From Andrena cerasifolii (lineage: Eukaryota; Arthropoda; Insecta; Hymenoptera; Andrenidae): 64,000 bases of DNA. The notes under the pieces were generated by a model. It saw nothing but the letters and a program-made list of their open reading frames with translations, had not been told where the DNA came from and ran no database searches. Of the stretch, positions 11,208 through 21,857 are shown in pieces. Where the stretch lies: contig NC_135121.1 of NCBI RefSeq assembly GCF_050908995.1, positions 1,364,001-1,428,000 of the forward strand. The letters are read 5' to 3'. Every line of letters begins with the position of its first letter. Positions within the stretch are counted from its first letter, which is position 1. A program made the position numbers and the translations under genes.

Positions 11208-11872
11208 CAGGATGATTGATAAATGTGTAGCAATACTTCATGGTGTAAATCTACACACTAATACAAGTAGAAACGTCATATGGACATATATGTCCTATAT
11301 ACCTTAGTTTTCGAATTATGGATGATTAAAGAAAATGTTCGAAGTGCCCGCCTCGTGCATCAATAGACGCTACTGCATGCCTTAATACGTCTCGACCTTA
11401 TCTAATGTTTACAAACAATATCCATCGATATGAAGTCGACAAAACTTCGGGCAGTCAGTGCCTTATTCTCGCGAGTTATTATTTTCGAGCGGGGCGGAAC
11501 TCAATGCTAGGGCGTGTATACTCCCTGTCATTTAAAAAGAAACCTGCCGACCGACGAGTTTAGACCGGTTCTGCGCAGGTTGACGCTCATTGATGCCGGG
11601 AGAAGCCACTATTGGCTGTACCCCCTCCAACGCTTTTTCGGAGCCAATGAGCTCATTCTACATGCGCGAAACGGGTTCTTTCTTAAATGACACGGAGTGT
11701 AGTAGCGTGAGTAGCGTGTGTTGAGGCACGAGGCGGGCACTTCGGATATTTTTTTCAATCATACATAACTCGAAAACTAAGATGTATAGGGCATATTTTC
11801 GTATGATGTTTTTACTTCTATTAGTTTGTAGACTTACTCCCTGAAGTATTGACATACACTTATGAATCACTC
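11208..11872. mobile_element. TIR element with nested MITE
   Basis: The arms pair between 11208-11370 and 11725-11872: 'aatacttcatggtgtaaatctac' with its complement near 11840, and 'gaagtgcccgcctcgtgc' (11340) with 'gcacgaggcgggcacttc' (11726). Flanked by TA on both sides. The interior is interrupted by a second palindrome at 11518-11700. Confidence 0.7.
11518..11700. mobile_element. Nested 183-bp mariner-type MITE
   Basis: The ends are atactccctgtcatttaaaa and the complement of acactccgtgtcatttaaga, with TA at the borders. It sits in the loop of the 11208-11872 element. Confidence 0.65.
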
Positions 11873-13943
11873 TATAACTTGAAATATACAGTGAAACCTA
11901 CTAGCTAAAGTGCAGAACAAAACGAAGTAATCATACATTCGAACATTTTAGACGACTTTTACCTTTACAAATGAATTTGATTAATTGCATTCGATTACGG
12001 AAACCACTGTTAAGTCCAAATCAAATCAGATAAATCGGGAAAATTAGAAACTCAATATCAGAAACAAAATAGAATATTAAGTTGTTGGGTCTTGTATTAC
12101 TTCACAAGGTTTTTGTGTTTATTATAGAGTACAATCTTTTAACACTTTGGACCAAATGAATCACTGAAATAGTAATTTCTGCAAAATAAGAATTAGAAAA
12201 CAGAAAAATTGAAAGTTAATCGGCGAAATAATGCTAATTCCTCGTAGTTTACACAGTACAAAATTTAGGAAAGTGACTCTGTTTCGTGAACTTTCTTCAA
12301 AGCTATACCGCACAAAACGAAATATATTCGAATTCTAAGAAAAAGTTAATGACAGGTATTCCTCGTGAGTATTTTTATTCGAGGAAGAACACACAATGTA
12401 CATTTTAAACAGTAGTCCAATTGTAAATGAGTGTTTTAAGTGTAATTAGTCATGGCGAGCCAGAGGAGCGATATTATAAATAGAAGGTGTCGTAATATAA
12501 TGGCAGCAAAATGAGTGAAAAGTGTTGCATCAAATTTTCATATTAAATAACATTGTAATCACATGTGCCAAATGAAGCTTTAAGGTATTGATAATTTAGG
12601 GGAATAATTTAATAAATGTGTATTTTTAAATATTCACTCATTTTATTTTATGATTATATTGCATTTTATTTCATTACATTACGTTATATTACATTATATC
12701 ATAGTCTTCCTCATTCCAGTCCATTCCATGATTCTACGACATATCGCATTATATTACATTCTATTCCACAGAGTGTAATAAAATTAGATTTTATTATATT
12801 ATGTCACGTGAACTAATGTCTAATAATGTTAGTGTGTATAGAAACAGGATTCAGAGAAAAAGTTAACATTTTGTACCTTCTCGTTCTAAACTGCAAACTA
12901 TATATACATATATATGTATTACGTACATTCTGGTTTCGGTGTACATTTATATTCTACCATTTTACATGAATTGATGCAACATAACAATATTTTCGTAAGA
13001 CAAGTTGTGATTTATTGTAATATTAATACATAATTTTTCTTTTATTTCCTTATCACATAATTTTTACCATTATATTGAGTATGTCGCAGATGTATGAGTG
13101 CTAATAACGTCTGACCGCACGTATACGAAGAGGAAAGGCAAAGAAATTAGCACTTAATTAATTCACACTACACTAACAACTTGTAAGTGACTACCTACGT
13201 CAAGTGACTAACTTATATAAATGAGCGAAACTGATTAACAGTGATAGGACCTGCGGTCTACGAGCTCTCACACACTGGCGACAAATTGTTGAGCGATAAT
13301 TCAGTCCCTCACGAGAAATGCATTGGTTTCTATCGAAATGCGCACATACCACGACGCGCTACTGTAGAGTGAATTTTTCGTTGTGGAAGTCTAGGAACAG
13401 AACAGCGACTGATTTATCTTTCTATACTTTCTGGGTTTATAAAACTAATGAATATACGCACACAAACAACAAAATTGTTCTGCCGTGCAGTGAAACATAT
13501 ACCGTAGTGCCCGATTAAATTTGAATGAAATTTGCCCGGTTAAATGTGACCGAACCATCCCCACTATCATTTCTCAGATTTTTCATCATGACAGATTGAT
13601 AAGGAATGTGAAGAGATTTATAAAAATTCAACTGCTCATAATTTCCGTCCTATCTTTATGTAAAGAGGTACAAATTGATTCGTAAGAGGTTTAAAATGAA
13701 AATGGGTCAAAACACGACACAACTCGGATAATTTTTAGGCTTATTAATAGTTAAATATGAATGTACTCTATCACCATACACACTCCTAAAAATAGTCAAA
13801 TTTATGTCTTGTTTGACCTCATTTTCATCGGGAGAATCTCACCAATTAAATCGTAATATTTGAATTTTTTGTCATTCCATGATACATTGTAACACATGCG
13901 GTACTTGTTTTAAGTACCGGACCTCGGCCGCGATGTATGTATA
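11873..13943. other. Intergenic AT-rich sequence
   Basis: No supported gene. A simple-sequence stretch rich in TTA/ATTAC/CATT occupies about 12630-12800. The region 13100-13520 is less AT-rich but has no recognisable product. Confidence 0.45.
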
Positions 13944-14663
13944 CAGTTAAAACTCATCTGTTAAAACTGCAACCTACCCGCTCGCGAACAAACGAAAATG
14001 GCAACACCGCCTCACGGACGCATTCCACTACAACCATTCACCGGCCCGGCGTTCGGAGGGCTGCCAGTGACCGCTGGACTAAAATTTTAGGATGGTCTCT
14101 TTCAAATTAACGTCGCAAAGAGCTGTGTGGAATTTCCCGGCCCGGGTTGAAGAATTTGGGGCCTTTTTCGTATAACTTTTGAACTATAAAAGATATCGGA
14201 ATGCAATTTGCGCCGAAAAATTATTCCCTCTTAATGATGGATGATTTAAAATATTTTACGATTACTTAATATTTTGATTATCAATTTTTTTAACCATAAT
14301 TGTTGTGAATAGCTTTTGCAGACCGTTTATTTTATACTGTATTTAATGCTCTTTTTAAAATTCATGGTGTTCATAAACTATAGGCTAGTTGTTTCTGTAT
14401 CATTATCAGTCTGACAGCCTGACAGGTCACACGTGTTGTTAATCAGCTATGTTGTGATTACGTAAATGGTCGGTTTATCGCTCGCCTTATCAAATTTAAC
14501 ACTGCCTGAGGGGCCCGAAAATCAGTGTGGGAGCCTAGGGGCTATTGAGTCCTTGAGCCAGGCTGCGATCGTACCAGTGAGTGACCAGTCTGGTCATCCT
14601 ACAGGAAGCAGTGGACCGTTGTGTCTTCTAATAACTTAGTATCGGTAACGCATTTTCTATATT

Positions 14664-15548
14664 GTGCGTGATATGTCTGAGGCGAAAAAGTGCAAAGGCT
14701 GCAGAGCAGCAGTGGTCAATCCGGTGATTTGTTCGGATTGCGGAGTGGCGACTCATACTGGGACCTCATACCTCGGGCGATCGGGTCAGCCCTGGCACAA
14801 CAGCCGGCTTTTGAATTGCAAGTCGGCTGTTGTTGTGTCTCCGGCTGCCACTAATCTTAGCGGGACTCAGTCGGCGTTGTCGCAGGTATCTTTGCCGACC
14901 GTTGATGATATCACGGATCTAATGAGATCCGAATTGAATAATTTTTTGGAGGGCTTTATGACTAGCGTTAAGTCGAAGCTTGCTGGCTTTCAGACGGTCG
15001 TTGATGGGCTATCAGATCGTGTTAATAATTTGGAGCAGGCGCATTCTTCCGGAGTGTGTCAAGCATCTAAGGGGCCCGTACACACGGACGAAATCATAGC
15101 TGAGATAAACGAGAGGTAGCTTAGGGCTGCGAATATTATCGTCCATGAACTACCGGAGACTAAAATTGGTACGAGTGAGCAGGCACTGAAGGCGGATGTG
15201 GATGGTGTTAGAGCGATCCTTGCAGTGATTCATCCGGCCGATTATGGGGATCTGAAGATCCGTAGACTCGGTAAACTCGGGGAAGGACCTCCGAGGCCCC
15301 TGTGTGTGTGGCTAGGTTCAGCGGATAAGGCGAAACTTATCCTGAGGAACAAACATCGCTACCAGGGCCCGTGTAAGATCTCTGATGACAGAACCTGGGG
15401 TCAACGCCAGTCTCTGGAGCAGCTCAGGTCGAGACTCCGGGATCTTCAGGCGGATGGTGATACCACCTCCACCATCCGGTACATGCATGGAGTTCCGAAG
15501 ATAGTGCCTAGCAGAGTTTCTAGTGTCCGTTCCTCAAAAAACGTGTGA
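14664..15548 (+). pseudogene. LINE ORF1 (PHD-like zinc finger, coiled coil), one internal stop
   Basis: ORF1 proteins bind LINE RNA. Residues 10-50 carry CKGCRAAVVNPVICSDC with a later His/Cys pair, a PHD-like zinc cluster typical of CR1-group ORF1. A predicted coiled coil follows (about 90-130, DLMRSELNNFLEGF to LSDRVNNLEQ). A single TAG at 15117-15119 interrupts the frame. The same frame then stays open to 15548 and encodes the RNA-binding-like C-terminal half (LKIRRLGK to CKISDDRTWGQRQSLEQLRSRL). ORF2 begins a few bases downstream. Confidence 0.75.
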
Positions 15549-18379
15549 GAAACCCCGTGATTTATTACCAGAATGTTCGGGGTTTACGGACCAAACTAGA
15601 CGATTTAAAGAACTCACTGCTTAGCGGACCGGGTGGACATTATTATCCTAGTCGAAAAATGGCTTCATTCCTCTATTTCTTCATTTGTGTTGGGTTTGGA
15701 TGAATATAACGTCTTCCGCTATGACAGATCTGATCTTACGAGTCGTTGTCCCAGAGGAGGGGGTGTATTAATCGCAGTCAATAAGTCACTTCCATGTACG
15801 TTATTGCGAATAAGTAATAATAACCTTGAGCAGATTTTTGTGCGGGTGAAAGTCAACAATCGTCACATGATTATTGGTGCCATCTATCTTCCTCCATCTT
15901 CGAGTCATGAACTTTATCGGGTACATTCTGAATGTGTCACCGAATTATTCCATGAGTTTAGCTCTAATAAGTTGTTTGTTGTTGGTGACTTTAACCTTCC
16001 TCATGCTGTCTGGAATAATGTGGGTGGCTCATCATGCTCCAGGAAGCCTGCCATTCCAGGTGCTGAATCACTGGCGTTAGACTTCCTCCTTGAGAGTTAT
16101 AATTACTTGAACCTAGCTCAAATAAACACGACATTTAGTCAAGGTGGGAACATGCTAGATCTCATCTTTGCCGCTGACACTGGTGTAATGGTCGAGAGCA
16201 GTGTTGATTGCTTAACTAGGCAGGACCAATACCATCCGCCACTTCTAGTCAGGCCGAATGTTATTTTTGTAAGTGATTGCGAGAAACGGAATGAGGAGAC
16301 CTATGACTTCAAGCGAGGTGCTTACCCTAGCATAGTGAACTATCTTAACTCTATTGACTGGGATAGAGGGACGGGGGGTGAGGTGGGGCCCGATGCGGCA
16401 GTCGATTTCTTGTACAAGCACCTTCGGAACGCCATTGGTGCCTACGTTCCCCTGCGAAGGGTCTGGCGGTCTAGTTTTTCGCAATGGTTTTCACCCCGCT
16501 TGAAAAAATTAATTCGTCAGAAGAAGAAGATGCACAGAGGTTATAAAAACACCAAATTGCTGAGTGATTATCTGAACTTCTCTGGTCTTAGAACGCTGTG
16601 TAAGTCATTCACCAAATCAAATTACTCTGCTTATTTATATCGCACCTAATGGTCTTTGAGGGTTCATTCGAGAAACTTCTGGAGTTTCGTCAGGTCTAGG
16701 CAGGGTGGACGTGGCATCCCTGACGCTATGCGTTTGGATGACATTATGTCATCCTCGCAGCAGACGGTAGCTGATCTCTTCGCCGCGTTCTTTGGGTCAG
16801 TTTATACACCGCCGCCGCCCGATCTCCTCCCCTGCCCGTAGACGTGATGGGTGACAACGTGGTCAACCTTTGTTTGATTACGATATCAATTGGGGATATT
16901 TTTACTAAGCTAACGTTGCTAGATATAGCAAAGGAGCAGGATTTGATGGCGTTCCTCCGTTATTTGTAAAGAATTGTTCGTATATTCTCTCCCGTCTTCT
17001 ATGGAATATATTCAATGCATCGTTGGCATCGGGAATATTTCCATCGGAATGGAAAACTAGTCATGTAATACCAATTTTCAAATCGGGTGATCGGGCGGAC
17101 GTCCGGAATTATCGACCCATCTCAGAGTAAGATCTCCGTTTTGCCGATAGTCTTCGAGGACATTGTGACTGACATGATATCCCCTGTTATCACAAGCGTG
17201 CTGAGCGAGGAACAGTACGGTTTTGTTGCGAAGAGATCTACTTCGACCAACTTAGCCGTGTACCAGAGCTTTGTATCCGCGGCCCTTAACGAGAATGTCC
17301 AGGTAGACACGATCTATACAGACTTGCAGAAAGCCTTTGATACCGTAGATCATTATTTGCTACTACGGAAATCAACATCTGTGGGCGTGCGCTTCCCCCT
17401 CCTAACATGGATGGGGAGCTATCTTAGCGGTAGGAACAAGTTGTCAAAGTGGGTGGCCTTGTATCCTCACCGATCTAGGTCCCTTGCTCTTTAATATATT
17501 TATTAATGATTCGGGTCATGTCCTTCGCAATTCGAAATTTCTCTTATACGCAGATGACCTAAAAATTGTCAGTAGGATAAATAACATCCAGGATGCGATT
17601 AATCTGCAGACGGATTTGCGGAGCCTAGAGCAATGGTGCTTGTGCATTAAATGACGTTGAATTTATCGAAATGTGTTGTGCTCAGAGCAGAGCGCGCATC
17701 CTTATTAGTCATGTATCCCTTCATGCTAGGAAACATAGTGCTGAATGATGTACAGGAGGTGAAACGCCCTAAGGGTCATCATTACGCCGGGTGTCAATTT
17801 CAGAAAACACTATACACGCATTAGCAGCAAGGCATGCAAAACCCTGGGAGCAATAGCGAGATTCGCCAAAAGCTTAAAAAATAAGGATACGCTTAAGTTA
17901 CTTTTACATCGCCTTGGTGCGTCCGCATCTTGAATATGCATTAGTAATCTGAAATCCGAGGTACGCGAAATATAATCAACTACTTGAAAGGGTTCAGAAC
18001 AGGTTCATGCGGTTTGCAGTTCGTGTGTTAAGGAGTCCGATGAGGATCGACGATCATGACTACGGTCCCATCCAGAGTTCGTTAGGACTTTTCTCCTTAT
18101 CGAACCGCAAGAAGGTTGCCGATTTATCTTTTTTTATATAAGATCGTCAACGACTTAACTGATTGTCCGGATTTAGTGGGGCTAGTTCGGTACAATGCTC
18201 CGACCAGAAACCTGCGGAGGCGACCCCTTTTCAATTCCAGGTTTCCGTTGTATAATTATTGGGCGGTAGACCCACTGAATAGAGCCATGTTGAGTGCGAA
18301 CGAATTCCTAGAAAACTGTGACCTATTCGCATGTTCATTAAACGCAATGCGCGCAAACTTATGCAACCGTCTTCCGTAG
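15549..18379 (+). pseudogene. LINE ORF2 (endonuclease and reverse transcriptase), frameshifted
   Basis: Endonuclease motifs in order: YYQNVRGLRTK (about 15567), a frameshift near 15630, then EKWLHSS, GGGVLIAV, GAIYLPPSS and VVGDFNLPHAVW. A stop near 16647 breaks the EN-RT linker (NFWSFVRSRQGGRGIPDAM continues from about 16674). RT motifs are scattered over three frames: KTSHVIPIFKSGD and NYRPIS (about 17050-17120), QYGFVAKRST (17212), YTDLQKAFDTVDH (17317) and YADD at 17547-17558. The C-terminal part ends at 18379. At least five frame breaks are visible, so it cannot make a full protein. Enzymes of this type nick target DNA and prime reverse transcription there. Confidence 0.8.
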
Positions 18380-18470
18380 CTTTATTGTAAGAACTGTCGG
18401 ATTTAAGTCATTGTAATCTCTATTTTGTATTTCTATAGGCGTTTTCCCGTTTATAAATAAATAATAATAA

Positions 18471-18492
18471 CAACATCAACAACAACAACAAC

Positions 18493-18531
<39 letters not shown>
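18471..18531 (+). repeat. (AAC)n/(AAT)n microsatellite at LINE 3' end
   Basis: About 60 bases of trinucleotide repeats follow directly after the LINE 3' UTR. Confidence 0.9.
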
Positions 18532-19004
18532 CATTACATTCATAAATTGAGAAATTAAATTTTTATTCAATTATGTGTTAGTTCTGCAAACCTCAGAATC
18601 TACTATTCTGGTTTTCTTTTTTATAGTTTTATACTTAATGCAGTGCATGCATAGATCGGAGGTAACGGGTAACTAATAGGACGTGTCTTTGATTGTAGCG
18701 GTGTTTGAATTTTTTTTACAATTTTTGTGTCTGAATGTTTTAACCCTTTAGCTACTCAACGCCATGCATATATCGGCTTCCGTTAATGTCATTTTTTGGA
18801 ACGATATGCCATTATTGTGGCTTCTACACGCAGGTGGCGAAAAATCTCTCTGTACAGGAGTATAGCGCGGCGGTCAACCATATCGTAGCTAAAATTTTTT
18901 AAATTAAGACGGGTACGAAACCAGTCGACATTGTTTTCAAACCTCATTACAGTGATCTGGGGTGCGAGTGGTAAACCGATTATAAAAGCGGAGCGCGCGG
19001 CTCG
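18532..19004. other. Interior of long-TIR element, 3' of LINE
   Basis: AT-rich and non-coding; part of the 13944-19205 element. On the other side of the LINE, the segment 14165-14300 resembles 43810-43920. Confidence 0.5.
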
Positions 19005-19209
19005 CTTACCTGGGCCGGGAAATGCCACCCAGCTCTTTGCGACGTTAATTTGAAAAAGACCATCGTAAAATTTTAGTCCAGCGGTCACTGGCAGCTCTCC
19101 GAATGCCGGGCCGGTGAATGGTTGTAGTGGAATGCGTCAGTGAGGCGGTGTTGCCATTTCGTGTGTTCGCGCGCGCGGAGGTTGAAATTTTAACGGATGA
19201 CCCTGTATA

Positions 19210-19447
19210 TATAGTGCCTCGCCGAGTATTTCGATGGCAAGTCAAACGACCAGGAATGTATTCAGTGTCCTTTTTGGGTATTCTTAGTTGTTTGAGCTCA
19301 ATACAAGAAAACATATGTACCAAAATAAGTATAGCCCTGTAACAAGTACCCAAGGATACATTTGGCGGCTTGCAGCCTTGATGGTATCCATTGCACGCCA
19401 CTAGAGTGGGTTTCCCCTTAGTCGCTATATCTCGGTGAGGCACTATA
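19210..19447. mobile_element. 238-bp MITE (TATAGTGCCTC ends)
   Basis: tatagtgcctcgccgag at the left pairs with ctcggtgaggcactata at the right. It begins almost exactly where the long-TIR element ends. The interior is non-coding. Confidence 0.75.
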
Positions 19448-19523
19448 CATAGAGGGTTATTCACTAACATAACTCAGAACCCGCGTGTGCGAAAACAGAT
19501 GAGAAAGGCAACAGCGTTAAGGC

Positions 19524-19638
19524 GGGCGTTTCAACGTGCGGCCGGCGACGGTCGGGAGGGAAAAACAGATGCATACTACTCCCTTGCACTAGTGGGACCG
19601 TCGCCGGTCGCAGTCACCGGTCGCACATTGGAACGCCA
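19524..19638. repeat. Short palindrome shared with 50.7 kb
   Basis: The left arm 'gcgtttcaacgtgcggccgg' pairs with 'ccggtcgcacattggaacgc' at the right. The segment 'cccttgcactagtgggaccg' is found again near 50703-50720, inside another element, so this is a dispersed family. Confidence 0.6.
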
Positions 19639-19784
19639 GCCTTTACAAGTATGCACTCTACTACAATCATATGTAGCGACAACCGCGCGACTCGTGGGAA
19701 AAGAGAGAAGGAAGGAGACCGGGAAAGCAGACCGTTCTTATCGCGATTACGAATATACGCGTTGATCTGATGTGTAGAGGTTAA

Positions 19785-20688
19785 CCTTTAGAGGACCATT
19801 TTTTTTTAAATAGTGGTTTTCAGTTTCCAAAAATTTATCCTACTAATATAATAAATGCGTAAGTGTGTTTGGATGTTTGGATATTTTTATGTATGTTACT
19901 CAATCATATCGCAACTACGCAACGAATCTTTCTGAAATTCTGTATATACCTTGTCTAGGACCAGGAATAACATATAGGATACTTTTTATCCCGATTTTCT
20001 TAACCAATCTAAACCAAATTTAGCATAATTACTCTCTAGAACCCTGCCGAAAATATAGGTTATCATGAAATCTCGACATCCCACCCCTTCCCTCTTATTT
20101 TATTCTCTTGACACTCCATGTTAATCGAAGTTTTACCCAGGCAACGCTGGGTACTTTAAGCTAATATATATAACGTATATGTTGTGCAGAATTAGAGGAC
20201 TTGCACAAAGCCCAAAAAGGCTTTGCCGGCAGAGAAAGGTAATAAAATTTTTAACATTTTTAATATAAAAAATACTGTATGTCTGGGGGCTTTTGACACT
20301 GCTGATTACGAATCTGTAGTCGGATTGTACAAATATTTTATCTACATGGCAGTTTTACTCACCTAAACGAATGAACACACACCAATATTCAGAGAACTTT
20401 CTTTTAACGTTACCCAGAGCCAACAACGCAGACGTAGAAAGTTTTTGTATCATTTTTGCTTTCCTGGTTTTTTATTATTATTTTTGGTATCTTAGCGTTG
20501 TTTCAGGAATTATTTTATTTTGTCGTATTTTTTGTATTTTTTTAATAGAACGAATTTATAGTCGAACATGCATACAAACACAGTCGAGCTCTAACACACA
20601 CACACACACACATATTTATATTTTAAATCATTTTTAAGTAGTGACCTCACTGAAAGCCCCCGCAAGGGCTTTGTCGGTCCCCTATAGG
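19785..20688. mobile_element. Non-autonomous piggyBac-type element, 904 bp
   Basis: Flanked by TTAA on both sides (19781-19784, 20689-20692). Comparison with the uninterrupted LTR at 21122-21341 shows a single TTAA there, so this is a direct target-site proof. The ends are CCTTTAGAGGACC and the complement of CCTATAGGGGACC. Subterminal 'gcaagggctttg' and 'aaaaaggctttgccgg' segments are related. No transposase. It contains a Helitron and a (CA)n tract near 20595. Confidence 0.9.
19838..20164 (+). mobile_element. Non-autonomous Helitron, 327 bp
   Basis: Starts TCCTACTAATATAATAAATG after an A and ends CTAA (20161-20164) before a T. A hairpin (acccaggcaacgctgggt, 20135-20152) lies about 8 bases before the CTRR end. 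These are the three Helitron hallmarks. It lies wholly within the piggyBac-type element. Confidence 0.8.
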
Positions 20689-20775
20689 TTAAGGAGTCAT
20701 AATAAAATGCGAGTGATATTGTTCCCAATCCTTCTCGCCCTTCCTGCCCGTTCCATTCCTCGAATTCCTCGTACA

Positions 20776-21051
20776 GGCCGACGCTGTGGTCCTTTAGCAT
20801 CTTATACTTGGCCGTCTTGGTTGGACAACGATGTCGGATACCAGGTGGAGTGGGTCGTATTCCAAGTACTTGACGACTTTTCTGAATCAGCTTGCATCGC
20901 CGACGATTCGGTCTCCCTCCAGCAGCATCTCTGCTCTAACGAACCATAACTTGGGTTTCGCCTTCGACACCGGTGAGAGTTTATTGGGGGTGGTCGCGTG
21001 CTCGACCACTTTTTGTTCGGCTGCGTTTCCCTGCGCTTCATCGTCTGCCAT
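20776..21051 (-). pseudogene. Gypsy Gag N-terminal fragment
   Basis: From the Met at 21051 (MADDEAQGNAAEQ) the frame gives KAKPKLWFVRAEMLLEGDRI, which matches the conserved 'P-x-LWF-x-Q/R-E' block of insect Ty3/gypsy Gag. A stop at about 20886 and a frameshift follow, then 'DKYKMLKD' close to 20790 resembles the next conserved Gag block. The frame is cut at 20775, where the inverted LTR begins. Gag would form the particle core. A tRNA-primer-like site (TTGGTGACCCCGACGTGAT) lies between the LTR and this gag on the minus strand. Confidence 0.65.
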
Positions 21052-21121
21052 CGCTGCACGAAGTACGCGCTGTAGGTTGCCGTACAACTATTTCCACGAT
21101 CACGTCGGGGTCACCAATAAC

Positions 21122-21341
21122 TGTAGGGGTTCGTCCCCGGAGGAATGGGACGGATAGGAAGGGCGAGAAGGACGAATGCTACAGCGAACAATAACTCTCA
21201 TATTTTATTACGACTCCTTAACCTCTACAGAACAAATCAACGCGTGTATTCGTAATCGCGACAAGAACGGTCTGCTGTCTCGGTCTCCTGCCGTCTCTCT
21301 TTTCCTGCGAGAGGCGCGGACGTCACGTGGTTGTCACTACC
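21122..21341 (-). repeat. LTR (minus orientation)
   Basis: Read on the minus strand it runs from GTAGTGACAACC (21341) to CCCCTACA (21122) and is followed by the primer-like site. It contains AATAAAAT. It is the uninterrupted comparator for the left LTR. Confidence 0.75.
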
Positions 21342-21345
21342 CATA

Positions 21346-21857
21346 TTGTGGGATACACCTTCTACTGGTGTGGAATGCAGGCCCACGACTGCAGTGTCGT
21401 ACGGAGGAGGTAAAGGAAAAAGAGATCAATAATCTTTATTGCGTATGCAGACAGGAGGATCTCTCTAGCATATTTGCTCAGTGTTCTCGTTACTCGCCGC
21501 CCGCAGGCGGCCTTCCTACTTTTCTTCGCCCCCCACTCCATGGGGTGCAGGAGTTCTCACGCAGTGGTGGCCACGCACACCCCGCCGAGTGACAATGATG
21601 CAAAATGTCCACCACATACTGAGCTCCCCAGTACAAAAAACAGTTCGTGACGTTCAATTATGCCACATCGGTAACTTATAGACTAGTGGCACGCACGACG
21701 CGCAAAAACGATATATCTGGGGTGGGAGGGGGGGTTACGCGGAGATTTTCGACACCCGCGCCCGGTGCAAACGTCACTCTCTTTCTCGCGTACGGTCCTA
21801 ACGCTGGGCGCTCTTCGTTTGGTCGGTCGCTCGGCTGCGCGCTGTTGCCATTGCTGT
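21346..21857. other. Sequence 3' of gypsy A integrase
   Basis: Non-coding. The minus strand carries CAATAAAG near 21440, which could be the poly(A) signal of a degraded gypsy A 3' LTR. I could not define LTR ends. ORFs crossing here are shadows. Confidence 0.4.

Larger units (their letters stand above)
14520..18531 (+). mobile_element. Non-LTR retrotransposon (CR1/Jockey-like LINE), decayed
   Basis: Two-ORF layout: ORF1 with a zinc-finger start and ORF2 with an apurinic-like endonuclease followed by reverse transcriptase. The element ends in a simple repeat (AAC)n(AAT)n at about 18471-18531, as in LINEs that terminate in microsatellites. The clade is inferred from PHD-like ORF1 plus EN-RT order. 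The 5' boundary near 14500 is approximate. Several stops and frameshifts make it inactive. Confidence 0.8.
13944..19205. mobile_element. Long-TIR DNA element (TA-flanked) holding a LINE
   Basis: The left arm (13944 to about 14155) and right arm (about 19005 to 19205) are inverted copies: 'atggcaacaccgcctcac', 'cattcaccggcccggc', 'ccgctggactaaaattt' and 'aattaacgtcgcaaagagct' all recur as complements. The ends are CAG...CTG with TA on both sides (13942-13943 and 19206-19207), pointing to Tc1/mariner-type insertion. The 4.85 kb between the arms contains the LINE at 14520-18531, which is best read as a later insertion into a non-autonomous element. Confidence 0.7.
19672..20775 (+). repeat. LTR (plus orientation), interrupted
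   Basis: It shares with the right LTR the order TGTAGCGACAACC, 'gcagaccgttctt', 'tcgcgattacgaata', 'gttaaggagtc', 'ataataaaat' (AATAAA) and 'cttctcgcccttcc', and ends in GTACA at 20775. TTAA at 19781-19784 and 20689-20692 marks the interrupting element. Confidence 0.75.
19672..21341. mobile_element. Head-to-head LTR unit with truncated gypsy gag
   Basis: The left LTR (19672-20775, plus orientation) begins TGTAGCGACAACC and is interrupted by a piggyBac-type element. The right LTR (21122-21341, minus orientation) begins, read on its own strand, with GTAGTGACAACC. Both outward ends are therefore the same (U3) end. The direct repeat CATA flanks the unit (19668-19671 and 21342-21345). Between the LTRs lie a primer-site-like segment and a gag start, both minus-strand. 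Discounting the insertion, the LTRs are about 196 and 220 bp and diverged by small indels. Confidence 0.75.

Noticed and set aside
13944..19205. A composite autonomous transposon powered by the LINE
   Set aside because: LINEs and TA-flanked TIR elements use different mobilisation; the LINE is decayed and ends in its own microsatellite, so insertion is simpler.
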